Source: Gemmata palustris
GTDB lineage: Bacteria > Planctomycetota > Planctomycetia > Gemmatales > Gemmataceae
Reading direction: 5' to 3'
Assembly: GCF_017939745.1 (NCBI RefSeq)
Contig: NZ_JAGKQQ010000001.1
Coordinates: 2,418,001 to 2,482,000, forward strand
DNA: 64,000 bases
Each line of letters starts with the position of its first letter. The first letter of the stretch is position 1. Shown here in pieces: positions 1 through 8,462 of this stretch. The notes beneath the pieces are model-generated. The model did no database searches and was not told the origin of the DNA. It saw only the letters and a list, made by a program, of their open reading frames with translations. A program made the translations under genes and the position numbers.

Positions 1-172
1 GACTGAAACGCGCGGACGGCCTGAAATCCCGGGTTTTTGTGGTTGTTCGCCGCGCGCGTCTTCGGTTTGGCACGTCGACTGCTTTACCTGTCGCGTCGAA
101 CACGAATCGGGCCGAATTCCCCCCGGCCCGCCCCACACACCTGACCGCACTTCCCCCAACCTATCCACGAAA

Positions 173-208
173 GCCGGCGACCGAGGTCGCCGGCTTCTTC
201 TTTTTTCT
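173..208 (+). terminator. Intrinsic terminator of a gene lying before the window
   Basis: A perfect 10-bp stem (GCCGGCGACC pairing with GGTCGCCGGC, 2-nt loop) is followed by a T-rich run of about 14 nt. This is the classical rho-independent layout on the plus strand. The gene it serves must end upstream of the window or in its first 170 bases, where I see no convincing coding sequence. Confidence 0.75.
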
Positions 209-343
209 GCGCCCCTTCGCGCCTCATGCGACCACCCCGTGCTCTGTTGCGTTTCGGATTCGCCGTGGTAAAAGGCATCGTCCCTCGAACCGCGATCCGC
301 TACAACACATGATTCATCTACTCTCACTCTCTGGAGGCGATCA

Positions 344-745
344 ATGGGTAAGAAAGCCAAGAAGGAAGCCGTAAAGCCCGAGGAACCGAAGAAAGAAGCT
401 CCGAAACCGGAAGCGCTGAAGAAGGAACCGCCGAAATCCGAGCCACCGAAGAAAGACATCTCGAAAGCAGAAGTACTGAAAAACGCAATGGCGAAGGCCA
501 AGGGCACGGTCGCGAAGGCTGCTGAGAAAGTGGCCGAGGTCGTGAAAGAAGTCGTCGTTCAGCCCGTTGTCAAAGCGGTCAAGAAGCAGCCGCGGAAGCG
601 CTTCGTGCGCGAGAAGCAAGAGAAGCGCCCCCAACCGACGGGTCCGGCGCTGCCGCCGCGGAGCAGCAAGGCGACCGCCAAACTGATGTCAAAGGGTCTG
701 GTGGTACCGCCCAAGGACGACGCGACCGGCACGAAACCGCGGTAG
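344..745 (+). CDS. Lysine-rich histone H1-like protein
   Basis: The 133-residue product is dominated by Lys, Pro, Ala and Glu. Residues 1-50 are built from irregular KKE/PKxE/PPK repeats, 50-80 form an Ala/Val/Lys amphipathic stretch, and the C-terminal third is basic (KKQPRKR). This composition is typical of eukaryote-like H1 tails found in planctomycetes and chlamydiae, where such proteins are thought to bind DNA non-specifically. No folded domain, signal peptide or membrane segment is visible. The ATG has a good ribosome site (TGGAGGCG) a few bases upstream. It stands alone, about 350 bp from the next candidate gene. Nucleoid binding is inferred from composition only; a linker or ribosome-associated protein is also possible. 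Confidence 0.75.
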   Translation: MGKKAKKEAVKPEEPKKEAPKPEALKKEPPKSEPPKKDISKAEVLKNAMAKAKGTVAKAAEKVAEVVKEVVVQPVVKAVKKQPRKRFVREKQEKRPQPTGPALPPRSSKATAKLMSKGLVVPPKDDATGTKPR

Positions 746-1091
746 TGCGGTTCGTTCCCCGCGACCGAAGTCACTTGAGCCCGTGTGGGCCGGCACGTTC
801 TGAAAACCGTGAGCAGCAGCCGGCCCTCACTCATTTCGGCACTTCCCCAAAGCGACAAACTCCCGCGCTCCGAACCAACACCACCTATCTCGTCGAACTG
901 GGCGAGGTGTGGAAAGCGGCGCGGTCCGAGAAGTAACAGGGACTGCGTCGGCGTTCGTGTCTGGGAGGTCGCACCTCGGAGTAAATTCTTCGTGTTCGTG
1001 AGCAACCGACATTTCGGCACGGTGATTGCAGAACATCAGGTGCCGGGGACGCAGGGACACGCTGCCCGGGAACCTCAACGAGGACCGAGTC
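746..1091. other. Intergenic stretch without recognised content
   Basis: Between the H1-like gene and the next small gene I see no ORF with protein-like composition, no clear hairpin terminator and no repeat. The open frames here are Arg/Pro/Ser-rich in the way expected of random GC-rich DNA. Confidence 0.5.
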
Positions 1092-1232
1092 ATGCAGAAC
1101 GACCTCACCGACCGCTCTGATCTGTGCCGCCTCGCGGACGACGGGTGCCCGCACGCGACCGGGGACACCCGGTCCCACGATCTCTCGGAGCTCTGGGCCG
1201 TACTCGGTAAGGATGACTACGAGACCGAGTAA
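1092..1232 (+). CDS. Small hypothetical protein (46 aa)
   Basis: This short acidic frame starts MQNDLTDRSD and ends in an Asp/Glu-rich tail (GKDDYETE). The chosen ATG at 1092 has a purine-rich GAGGA sequence upstream. A longer frame reaches back to 1026, but its added residues are Arg-rich and look non-coding. The piece contains two cysteines and two histidines (LCRL, CPHA), too few to argue for a metal site. I do not recognise a family. The evidence is the start signal and a composition unlike the flanking GC-rich noise. It may be a lineage-specific small protein or a chance ORF. Confidence 0.4.
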   Translation: MQNDLTDRSDLCRLADDGCPHATGDTRSHDLSELWAVLGKDDYETE

Positions 1233-1893
1233 CTTCTTCCCTCTCGAATTGAAAAGATAGAGTCAAGTCCCGCCGACGCTCGCGGCGGGAGGCTCCGAAG
1301 CGACCACCCTCTCCCGAATCCGTACTCACCTCGATTCACTCATCCGACTTCAAACGAACGGCACCCGTCCTCATCCTCTCCCATATTTGCCCGCCGCGGT
1401 CCTTGCTCCAGGGAACCGATCCGAAGCGCGACTAACATTCGCTAACATTTTTGGCCGGGTTGGGGTTCCCCAGAACTCACTTCCCACGAATCCCTGACAT
1501 TTGAGCCTCTCGGACGTTCTTGCGCCCCGCCGACCTCGCGCCCGCGGCTAACAGTGTTAGCGTTTCTGTCACTACTAGAGGTGCTTTCGGGCAAGCACCT
1601 CACCTGAATGTTAGCCGTGCCGACACGTCCCAAAATCGGCTCGCACCAGTAAACGCGGACCGCAAACACATCATAGTGTACACAAATACAAAAATCAACG
1701 CACCCACACGTCGCATTCGGCACGAACATCCTTCCCATTGCCAGACACCACGCACTGCGACCGTACAACGCACCGAGCAACCCAAAAACTTGAGATTCAG
1801 TTGCAAGGTGCTCCAATGCACCGAGTATCCCCAGGCAAGTTGCAAATCGCAACCGAATGTGGGACCGGCCCACGACACCAAACGGAGTTCGTC
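1233..1893. other. Regulatory-looking intergenic region upstream of the SDR gene
   Basis: This gene-free stretch has clearly lower GC between about 1600 and 1800 than its surroundings. It contains a hairpin without a T-run (1269-1289), the TGTTAGY-type boxes listed separately, a small hairpin at 1579-1600 (AGGTGCTT pairing with AAGCACCT), and the palindrome GTGTACAC at 1676-1683. No ORF in it looks like protein. Confidence 0.5.
1430..1450. promoter_or_regulatory. Tandem CTAACAT boxes one helical turn apart
   Basis: CTAACAT at 1432 is repeated at 1442, a 10-bp period that puts both copies on the same DNA face. The same heptamer (read as ATGTTAG on the other strand) recurs at 1547-1561 as an inverted pair (GCTAAC-AGT-GTTAGC) and at 1608-1616, all upstream of the SDR gene at 1894. 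Similar tandem pairs lie upstream of the histidine kinase at 26325. Phased direct repeats of this type are typical of OmpR/PhoB-class regulator sites. The regulator is unknown. Confidence 0.4.
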
Positions 1894-2643
1894 ATGTCGA
1901 AGAAACTCGAAGGCAAAGTCGCGCTGGTCACGGGCGGGTCGCGCGGCATCGGTGCGGCGACCGCTGAAGCCCTGGCCCGCGACGGCGCAACGGTCGCGAT
2001 CAGCTACAGCGCATCGCCGGACAAAGCGGCCGCAGTGGTCAAAAAACTCGAAGCTCTGGGCGTGAAAGCGGCGGCGTTCGCGGCCGACCAAGCCGACCCG
2101 AAAGCGGTCGAAGCGCTGGTCGAGTCCGTGGTGAAGAAGTTCGGCCGACTCGATGTACTTGTGAACAATGCTGGCGTGTTCGTGCAAGGCGCCCTCGGCG
2201 ACCCGAACGCGGACATCGCCGCGCTGGACCGCGAACAGGCGATCAACGTGGGCGGCGTGGTGACCGCGGTGCGCGCGGCCGCGAAGCACCTCCCGACCGG
2301 CGGGCGCATCATCACCATCGGCTCGGTGATCGCCAGCCGGGTCGCGTTCCCCGGGCTCGCGGGTTACGCAGCGGCGAAGGCCGCTGTGGTGGGTTATACG
2401 AAGGGCTGGGCACGGGATCTGGGAGCGAAGGGAATTACCGTGAACGTGATTCAGCCCGGGCCGATCAACACCGATATGAACCCGGACAGCGGAGATTTTG
2501 CGGAGACCCAGAAAGCGAGTACCGCGCTGGGCCGGTACGGGCGCCCGGAAGAACTCGCGGCGGCCGTCGCGTTCCTCGCCAGCCCGGAGGCGTCCTACAT
2601 CACCGGCACCGTCCTTGATGTGGACGGCGGGTACGGCGCGTAG
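1894..2643 (+). CDS. SDR family NAD(P)-dependent oxidoreductase (3-oxoacyl-ACP-reductase-like)
   Basis: This 249-residue classical short-chain dehydrogenase begins with a Rossmann fold carrying the cofactor motif TGGSRGIG (residues 13-20). It has the structural motif NNAG after VLV, a catalytic Ser in the IGS segment, and the Tyr-x3-Lys pair in GYAAAKAA. The C-terminal DVDGGY is typical of the FabG/glucose-dehydrogenase branch. The family reduces or oxidises hydroxyl/keto groups with NAD(P)H; the substrate cannot be read from sequence. An in-frame extension to 1738 exists, but the ATG at 1894 fits the family N-terminus and has GGAG upstream. The long leader with phased boxes suggests dedicated regulation. 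The next gene starts 120 bp downstream on the same strand. Confidence 0.9.
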   Translation: MSKKLEGKVALVTGGSRGIGAATAEALARDGATVAISYSASPDKAAAVVKKLEALGVKAAAFAADQADPKAVEALVESVVKKFGRLDVLVNNAGVFVQGALGDPNADIAALDREQAINVGGVVTAVRAAAKHLPTGGRIITIGSVIASRVAFPGLAGYAAAKAAVVGYTKGWARDLGAKGITVNVIQPGPINTDMNPDSGDFAETQKASTALGRYGRPEELAAAVAFLASPEASYITGTVLDVDGGYGA

Positions 2644-2764
2644 TTCGAGGGCCAAAGAAGCCGGAACCGGGACCGAGACGAACGGGGCGGTGAGCGAACG
2701 GACTACAATGACGACTCGCCGTGAGTCCGTTTCGCTCCGTCCGCCCCTCTCGACAGGAACCGCG

Positions 2765-3778
2765 ATGAGCTCGCAAGGCCCGTCCCCCGCACTGTTCTTC
2801 GATACGATCAGCGCCTTCCAGCGGACCGAAGCGCTCCGGGCCACACTCGAGCTCGACCTGTTTACCCACATCGCCGCCGGACAGATCACGGCGGCGCAAC
2901 TCGCGGAAGCCTGCCAAGCGGCCCCGCGGGGCGTGCGCATTCTGGCCGACTACCTCACCATCCTCGGGTTCTTGCGCAAGCACGACGACCGATACGAACT
3001 CACGCCCGACACGAACACGTTCCTCAATCGCAAGTCGCCGGCCTATCTCGGGGGCGCGGCCGAGTTCCTACTCACGCCGCAACTGCAGGAGTGCTTCCAA
3101 AACTTGACCGCGGCCGTGAAGCGCGGCGGAACAGCGGTTTCGGCCGAAGGAACGGTTTCGCACGACAACCCGATCTGGGTCGCGTTCGCCCGCGCGATGG
3201 GACCGATCATGCAGCTCCCGGCTCAACTGCTCGCCGGGCTCGTTGGCGGGGACCACCAGCAACCGTTGCGCGTCCTCGATGTGGCCGCGGGGCACGGGCT
3301 GTTCGGGCTGGCGGTCGCGGAGCGCTACCCGCGCGCTCGAATTACGGCACTGGACTGGCCGAACGTGCTCGCGGTGGCGAACGAGAACGCGAAACGGGCG
3401 GGCGCGGCCGATCGTTACGATCTGCTCCCGGGGAGCGCGTTCGATACCGATTGGGGCGGCCCTTACGACGTCGTGCTGCTGACGAATTTCTTCCACCACT
3501 TCGACGCCGACACGTGCGTGAAGCTGGCAGCGAAAGCGCACGCGGCACTCGTGCCGGGTGGTCGCGCGATCACGCTGGAGTTCATCCCCGATGCCGATCG
3601 CATCAACCCGCCCGGAACGGCCACGTTCGCGCTGACGATGCTCGCGACCACGGCCCGCGGCGACGCTTACACGTTCGCGGAGTACGAGCGGATCTTCGCG
3701 CAGGCGGGGTTCGGGCGCAACGAGTTCCACGCGCTCCCGCCGACCATGCAACAGGCCGTCGTGTCGTACAAAAAGTGA
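2765..3778 (+). CDS. SAM-dependent O-methyltransferase (acetylserotonin/COMT-like)
   Basis: The 337-residue product has the two-part layout of plant-type O-methyltransferases. An N-terminal winged-helix dimerisation region (about residues 10-100, including RGVRILADYLTILGFL) is followed by a Rossmann methyltransferase domain with a SAM-binding glycine motif (VLDVAAGHGLFG), an acidic residue at the end of beta-2 (ALDWP) and a catalytic-type FFHHFD segment. The family moves methyl groups to small-molecule hydroxyls. Bacterial members usually act on secondary metabolites or carotenoid/phenolic compounds; the substrate is unknown here. I chose ATG 2765 (AGGA just upstream). An ATG at 2708 would add 19 residues with non-family composition. 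Confidence 0.85.
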   Translation: MSSQGPSPALFFDTISAFQRTEALRATLELDLFTHIAAGQITAAQLAEACQAAPRGVRILADYLTILGFLRKHDDRYELTPDTNTFLNRKSPAYLGGAAEFLLTPQLQECFQNLTAAVKRGGTAVSAEGTVSHDNPIWVAFARAMGPIMQLPAQLLAGLVGGDHQQPLRVLDVAAGHGLFGLAVAERYPRARITALDWPNVLAVANENAKRAGAADRYDLLPGSAFDTDWGGPYDVVLLTNFFHHFDADTCVKLAAKAHAALVPGGRAITLEFIPDADRINPPGTATFALTMLATTARGDAYTFAEYERIFAQAGFGRNEFHALPPTMQQAVVSYKK

Positions 3779-3903
3779 CGGGTACCCTTCCCGGCTCTCA
3801 TTCGCGCAGAACACGCGCACCAGTCGCAAATAGCACCATTTGGGGCGGCAATCCGTTCGCGCGGGCCACCAACCGCGTGACGCTGCCGCCCTCAAACGGT
3901 AGC

Positions 3904-4404
3904 ATGAATCGCATGACAAACGCGACCACCGATCCGTCCGAGTCACTCGCCGCCGCGCTCGGGCGCGTACCGAGCGGACTGTACGTCCTCACCGCCCACA
4001 ACGGCGCCGACGAAACCGGAATGCTCGCGTCCTGGGTGCAGCAGTGCTCCTTCGACCCGCCCCAAGTGTCGGTCGCGGTGAACAACCAGCGCTACGTGCT
4101 CGACTGGCTCCGGGACGACGCCACGTTCGTTGTGAACGTCATCCCGGAGGGCGGAAAGGCACTCGTCGCGCACTTCGGGAAGGGCTTCTCACCGGGCGAA
4201 CCGGCCTTCGACGGGTTGCAGGTGGCGCGCGAGCACGGAGTCCCGCCCGTGCTTCTCGCGGCCCACGCCTACCTCGTGTGCCGGGTCGCGGGGCGGATCG
4301 CGGCGGGCGACCACACGCTCGTCGTCGGCCGCGTCACCGCGGGGGCCGTGCTCCACGACGGTAAGCCCACCGTTCACGTGCGCAAAAACGGGCTGAAATA
4401 CTAA
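3904..4404 (+). CDS. Flavin reductase-like protein
   Basis: This 166-residue single-domain protein has the FMN-binding split-barrel pattern of the flavin reductase family. It begins LGRVPSGLYVLTA, continues with the GMLASWVQQCSFDPPQVSVAVN strands that bind FMN, and has the FVVNVIPEG segment. Such proteins reduce free FMN/FAD with NAD(P)H or supply reduced flavin to a monooxygenase. Two ATGs, at 3904 and 3913, are both possible; neither has a strong Shine-Dalgarno site. It lies 125 bp after the methyltransferase and may be co-transcribed, but no partner oxygenase is nearby. Confidence 0.8.
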   Translation: MNRMTNATTDPSESLAAALGRVPSGLYVLTAHNGADETGMLASWVQQCSFDPPQVSVAVNNQRYVLDWLRDDATFVVNVIPEGGKALVAHFGKGFSPGEPAFDGLQVAREHGVPPVLLAAHAYLVCRVAGRIAAGDHTLVVGRVTAGAVLHDGKPTVHVRKNGLKY

Positions 4405-4440
4405 CGCGACGAGAACAATTCGCATCAAAGTTACTTCGGA

Positions 4441-4459
4441 GGTCGCAGGTCACGAAGTC
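4441..4459 (+). repeat. Copy of a dispersed GGTCGCARGTCAYRAAGTC element
   Basis: This 19-mer matches 16 of 19 bases of one arm of the large hairpin at 34603-34697. Here it is a single arm without the inverted partner. It sits in the 148-bp spacer between the flavin reductase and the molybdopterin protein. Confidence 0.45.
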
Positions 4460-4552
4460 CGCGCGTCGCAGGCGACACAACGGTTCGAGATTTGCAGACT
4501 TGAGGCTCGTGCCCCAAAGTGCCTTTGTCGTGAGATATGTTTGGGGCTTCTC

Positions 4553-5212
4553 ATGGCCGACGAACCGATCATCAGTTCCGATACCCGGCGCGAGAACCGC
4601 CTGCCCCCGCGACAAGCTCTCACGCAGAAGTGGCCGGTGCTGCACGCCGGGAGCGTCCCGCCGTTCGATCCGGCGAAGTGGACGCTCACCCTGTTCCCGG
4701 CCCCGCTCACCGGCGCGGTCAAGCAGTTCACCTGGGCGCAGTTCGGTACCCTTCTCCGTTGCCACGTGTTCGCGGACATTCACTGCGTCACGCGCTGGAG
4801 CAAGCTGGACAATTTGTGGGAGGGCGTCGCCACGCGCGAGTTACGGAACCACATCACGGTGTCCCCGCGGGCGAAGTTCGTGATGGTCCACTGCGAGTAC
4901 GGGTTCACCACGAACCTGCCGATCGAGGACTTCTTCGCCGAAGACTGCCTCCTCGCGACGCACCACAACGGCCAACCGCTCACGCCGGAGCACGGCTACC
5001 CGCTCCGGCTGGTCGTGCCGCGGCTGTATGCGTGGAAGAGCGCGAAATGGGTGCGCGGGATCGAATTCCTGGAAGAAGACCGCCCCGGCTACTGGGAGAG
5101 TTGGGAGAACGGCGGGTATCACATGCGCGGCGACCCGTGGCAGGGCGGCGACAGCGGCGACGGTCAGCGGTTCCGGCCCGGCACCGAAACCGGCGGGCGC
5201 GGCGATCTCTGA
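4553..5212 (+). CDS. Sulfite oxidase-like molybdopterin-dependent oxidoreductase
   Basis: The 219-residue protein matches the oxidoreductase molybdopterin-binding domain (PF00174 type). The segment ADIHCVTRWS around residues 74-82 carries the Cys (C78) that ligates molybdenum in this family, followed by WEGV and a PLRLVVPRLYAWKSAKWVRGIEF stretch typical of the domain. There is no Tat or Sec signal and no heme or dimerisation domain, so it is the short soluble form. The substrate is not predictable; relatives act on sulfite or oxidised methionine. A TTG four codons upstream could also start translation, but ATG 4553 is preferred. The C-terminal 30 residues are Gly/Asp-rich. Confidence 0.85.
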   Translation: MADEPIISSDTRRENRLPPRQALTQKWPVLHAGSVPPFDPAKWTLTLFPAPLTGAVKQFTWAQFGTLLRCHVFADIHCVTRWSKLDNLWEGVATRELRNHITVSPRAKFVMVHCEYGFTTNLPIEDFFAEDCLLATHHNGQPLTPEHGYPLRLVVPRLYAWKSAKWVRGIEFLEEDRPGYWESWENGGYHMRGDPWQGGDSGDGQRFRPGTETGGRGDL

Positions 5213-5381
5213 TTGCGTGGGCCACGAAAATGCCCCCCGCGCAATCCACGACTTCAACAATCGTCGATCTGCCACCGAAACAATTCGGGATTCCGACAAT
5301 CTCAAGGCCCGGGTATCTCGTCGTAAATGAATCCCCGCGACGCGCGGGTTCACCCCAACGCCCCTTCCCGGAGTGCTGCCG

Positions 5382-5972
5382 ATGATGACCTCACTCGTTC
5401 TCTCGATGACCCTCGCGGCCCCGGTGCCCGCTCCGGCCCCGCCGATACCCGCCGGCCCCGCGCCCCGCATTCTGGAACTGAAGGCCGGCGCCGACGGCAA
5501 GATCATGGTCGTCGTGACCCGGACGGAGAAGATTCAGATCCAGGGCGGCGCGATCAACCCGAACGGTGCGGCCGTCGCTGCGCCCGTCGTTGCCCGCGCG
5601 AAGCAGGTCGAGCTCGGCGACGTGAAAGACCTCGTCGTCACCACCGCTGACGGGAAGAAGCTCGAAACCGCCGACGCGATCAAGAAGCTCGCCCCCGGTG
5701 GAACCGTGGTCGTCTCCGCCGACGGCAAACCGGTCAGCCCGACCTTCCTGAAGATGTTCAAGGACGACGTGCTCGTGCTCGCTTCGCCCGAGCTGATGGG
5801 CGCGGCACTGCCCGGCAAGCCGCTCCCCGGTGGGGTGCGCCCGCCGATCCAGATCCAACCGATCGCCCCGGGAATCCAGATCCAACCCGGCGTGATCCAG
5901 ATCCAGGTCGCGCCCGCGCTGCCGGCCGCACTACCGGCCGCCCCCGCGCCGGTACCGGCCCCGGGAAAGTGA
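5382..5972 (+). CDS. Secreted protein with one 'SADGKPVS' module
   Basis: The 196-residue product has an N-terminal hydrophobic stretch (MTSLVLSMTLAAPVPA) that looks like a Sec signal. A beta-rich domain follows, containing the pattern DGKKL-(x)n-LAPGGTVVVSADGKPVSPTFLKMFKDDVLVLASPEL (about 95-140). The tail is a low-complexity Ile/Gln/Pro repeat (QIQP, IQIQPG) and Ala/Pro. The same module occurs twice in the next gene, so the two are paralogues in tandem. I know no named domain for it. ATGs at 5382 and 5385 are both possible, with GGAG upstream. Translation ends 18 bp before a perfect terminator hairpin. Confidence 0.75.
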   Translation: MMTSLVLSMTLAAPVPAPAPPIPAGPAPRILELKAGADGKIMVVVTRTEKIQIQGGAINPNGAAVAAPVVARAKQVELGDVKDLVVTTADGKKLETADAIKKLAPGGTVVVSADGKPVSPTFLKMFKDDVLVLASPELMGAALPGKPLPGGVRPPIQIQPIAPGIQIQPGVIQIQVAPALPAALPAAPAPVPAPGK

Positions 5973-5990
5973 CCCGCGCATTTAAAGTCA

Positions 5991-6048
5991 CGCGGGCAAA
6001 AAGCGAACGGCAGGAGGAACACCTCCTGCCGTTCGCTTTTTGCCCGCG
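5991..6048 (+). terminator. 27-bp perfect hairpin between paralogous genes
   Basis: Left arm 5991-6017 and right arm 6022-6048 are exact reverse complements with a 4-nt AACA loop. The arm contains AAAAAGC, so the right arm carries CTTTTT inside the stem rather than after it. It lies just after the stop of the secreted protein and is the likely transcript end. Its length and perfection exceed a normal terminator and match several other hairpins in the window. Confidence 0.7.
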
Positions 6049-6167
6049 CGGGTCCGTGGCACTGTTTCGCGTTTGTAACAGCCAACCAGAGTCTTTACCC
6101 GGCCCGTTCGCCCGGGTATCCTGATTTCGATTGCCGTTCCGCTAACTCACCGACGGAGTTACACCAC

Positions 6168-7199
6168 ATGTATTCCTCGCTGGTGCTCTCGACGGCCCTG
6201 CTCGCTCCGGCCGCGCCGGTCCCGCGCGACACCGCACCGAACGCGACCGGCCCGGCGCCGCGCGTCCTCGCTCTGAAGGCCGACGAGAGCGGCACGGTCC
6301 GCGTCATGTACACGGTCCCGATCAAGCAGACCGTCACGAGCGTCTACTTCGAGATGGAAGGCAACAACCAAGTCCAGAAGCAGATCGAACAGGACGTCGT
6401 CACGACGCAGTATTTCCACAAAACACTGGCCGAATTCAACGGCAAGTTCGCAACGGCCGACGGGAGCCCGCTGACCTGCGACGAGGCCACCGCGCGCGTG
6501 AAAAACGGCGCGACCGTGCTGGCCTCTGCCGACGGCAAGCCGATCAGCAAGGCGTGGCTCCGGTCCGTGGGGGCGGACACGGTAGTAATGGTCGCCGAGG
6601 GGCTCTCGCACGCGAACGTTCAGTGGGGCGGCGACCCGTACCCCTCTACCCCGGCCCCGCAGCTCACGCTGCTCACGGCCAACGATAAAGGAACGGTGCT
6701 CGCCCCGACCACCAACCCGGCCGCTACCAACAACGACGGGTACAACGACGAGGTGATGTGGAACGGGGGCGGGCGGATGGTTCGGCTCCGCGGCGGGCGG
6801 TTCAACGGCGGCTACTACGGGGGCGGACAGCCGACCGAGGTCAAAGTGGCTCCCAAGCCGCTCACCGAGGTCAAGTTCGACGCCTTCGACCTCACCGGCA
6901 AGCTGGTCCCGAAGAGCGAAGTGTTCAAGCGGCTCGCGGCCGGCGGGATGGTGGTCGTGGCCGGCGACGGGCGCATGCCAGACGACACCTACCTGAAGGG
7001 CTTCCGCGAGGACGTGCTCGTGCTGATCGGGTCCGAACTCGTGATCCCGATCGCGCCAATCGATCAGACCAAGAAGAAGGTGAGCGAGCCGGGCTTCGTG
7101 AAGCGCAACATTCTGCCGATCGCGGAAAAGGCCCCGGCCGCGAACCCTCAACTCCCGCAAGCGATCCCGGTCCTGAGAGCCGGTGTGATCCTGAAATAA
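6168..7199 (+). CDS. Secreted protein with two 'SADGKPIS' modules, paralogue of the preceding gene
   Basis: The 343-residue protein starts with a likely signal peptide (MYSSLVLSTALLAPAAPV). It shares with its upstream neighbour the opening GPAPRVLALKADESGTV. Module 1 (GSPLTCDEATARVKNGATVLASADGKPIS) lies near residues 105-140 and module 2 (GKLVPKSEVFKRLAAGGMVVVAGDG) near 245-285. They are separated by an Asn/Gly/Tyr/Arg-rich linker (NGGYYGGG). Each module ends in a hydrophobic strand followed by a charged residue (VVMVAEGL, VLVLIGSEL). The function is unknown; the pattern suggests a small extracellular beta domain. The start follows GGAGTTACACC. Confidence 0.75.
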   Translation: MYSSLVLSTALLAPAAPVPRDTAPNATGPAPRVLALKADESGTVRVMYTVPIKQTVTSVYFEMEGNNQVQKQIEQDVVTTQYFHKTLAEFNGKFATADGSPLTCDEATARVKNGATVLASADGKPISKAWLRSVGADTVVMVAEGLSHANVQWGGDPYPSTPAPQLTLLTANDKGTVLAPTTNPAATNNDGYNDEVMWNGGGRMVRLRGGRFNGGYYGGGQPTEVKVAPKPLTEVKFDAFDLTGKLVPKSEVFKRLAAGGMVVVAGDGRMPDDTYLKGFREDVLVLIGSELVIPIAPIDQTKKKVSEPGFVKRNILPIAEKAPAANPQLPQAIPVLRAGVILK

Positions 7200-7417
7200 T
7201 CCCGCTCCCACGGTACAACCGGCACGCCCGGCGCACCCGCGCCGGGCGGCGCCGTTTCCCGGCCCGAATTCGCGCGCAAGGAACCGCCCGCGGAACTGTC
7301 CGAACCGTGTCAGGTCGGGTTGCGAGAGACGGGGAACTCCGTTATACCGGCCGACCCAGGTTACCACATCACCCGGCGCCAACTTGGAAGGCGCCGTTTA
7401 CGAGGGGGGACGGAGCC

Positions 7418-8359
7418 GTGTTACAGAGGCGCAACGATTCGGATTCGGACGACCTGAGCCGTACAACCGAACTGATGGCCTACGAGTCCACCCGGTCCGC
7501 GAACGATTCGGACGGGGAGAAGTGCGCCGAACCCAAAAAAGAGGAAGAACAGATCTCGATCTTCTGGCGCGTGTTCGGCGGTACCATTTTGAGCATCGTC
7601 GCGCTGGTCTCGATCACGCTCTTCAACAACATGTCGTCGAGCATCAGCGAGCTCCGCGCGGCGCTGAGCCACGAGCGCGAGGCCCGAGCCGACCTCGTGA
7701 AGAAGGACGAGTTCAACACCCGCGTGACCGCCCAGTACGAGCGCATGCGGGCCATCGACACGGTGAAAGTGGAACTCGAGGGGATGAAGGAAAAGGTCAA
7801 CACGAACACGGCCGCGGTGGACGGCGTCAAGCGCGACACCGGCGCCGCGATCGAGGCCGTGAAGAAGGACACCAGCGCATCCGCCGACGCCATGAAGAAG
7901 GACGCCGCGGCGCTCGAGGTTCTCAAGGAACGGGTCGTACTTCTGGAAACCGTGAAGAAGGACATCGCCGGCCTGGACACGCTCAAAGAGAAATTTGCAG
8001 GCGCCGCAGCGGACCTGAAGGTGATGCGCGACGAGTTGCAGAAGATCGCCACTGAAGTGGACCGCAACAAGACGTCGGACCTGGAGCGGAAGAGCCTCCG
8101 CGATTCGCAGCACAAGCAGGTGGACGACGCACTGAAGGAACTTCAGAAGGGTCTGCAAGACTGCCGCGAGAAACTGGCGCGCCTGGAGGGGGCACAACCG
8201 AAGCCGTCGCCCGAGGTGCCGATCCCGTTCTCGCGCCCGATCGACCCGAGCAGGCCGAAGCCGTCCATCGACGTGACCGCGCCCTCGAAGGCGGGCGAAA
8301 TCAAGCCGGCCGGCGGGATCACCGAACCGGGCACGACCAAAGCCGCGCCCAAAGAGTGA
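7418..8359 (+). CDS. Membrane-anchored coiled-coil protein
   Basis: The 313-residue product, with a GTG start preceded by GGGGGGACGGAG, has a charged cytoplasmic head of about 48 residues, one membrane segment (FGGTILSIVALVSITLF, about 52-70), and a long coiled coil (about 75-255) with repeated KKD motifs at regular intervals (VKKDTSASADAMKKDAAAL, VKKDIAGLDTLKEK). A Pro/Lys-rich tail follows. An internal ATG at 7475 is an alternative start. I recognise no catalytic domain. The shape suggests a structural or tethering role in the periplasm or across the envelope, which is inference. It faces the DNA methyltransferase gene, with a shared hairpin between the two stops. Confidence 0.75.
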   Translation: MLQRRNDSDSDDLSRTTELMAYESTRSANDSDGEKCAEPKKEEEQISIFWRVFGGTILSIVALVSITLFNNMSSSISELRAALSHEREARADLVKKDEFNTRVTAQYERMRAIDTVKVELEGMKEKVNTNTAAVDGVKRDTGAAIEAVKKDTSASADAMKKDAAALEVLKERVVLLETVKKDIAGLDTLKEKFAGAAADLKVMRDELQKIATEVDRNKTSDLERKSLRDSQHKQVDDALKELQKGLQDCREKLARLEGAQPKPSPEVPIPFSRPIDPSRPKPSIDVTAPSKAGEIKPAGGITEPGTTKAAPKE

Positions 8360-8390
8360 CTGCTCCGCCAGTTGCGCACTCGGCGCACCC

Positions 8391-8445
8391 AAACGTGTCG
8401 CGCCCCGGGGAATCGAAATGCGATTCCCCGGGGCGCGACACGTTT
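8391..8445. terminator. 25-bp perfect bidirectional hairpin
   Basis: AAACGTGTCGCGCCCCGGGG... (8391-8415) is exactly complementary to 8421-8445, with a 5-nt loop. The outer ends are AAA and TTT, so an RNA from either strand ends in a U-tract. It separates two convergent stops (8359 plus, 8463 minus) and can terminate both genes. Confidence 0.8.
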
Positions 8446-8462
8446 CACGGCACTTCACCCAC

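Noticed and set aside
1655-1695. Minus-strand promoter-like TTGATT-17-TATGAT
   Set aside because: No gene follows on that strand, and AT-rich islands in GC-rich DNA give such matches by chance.
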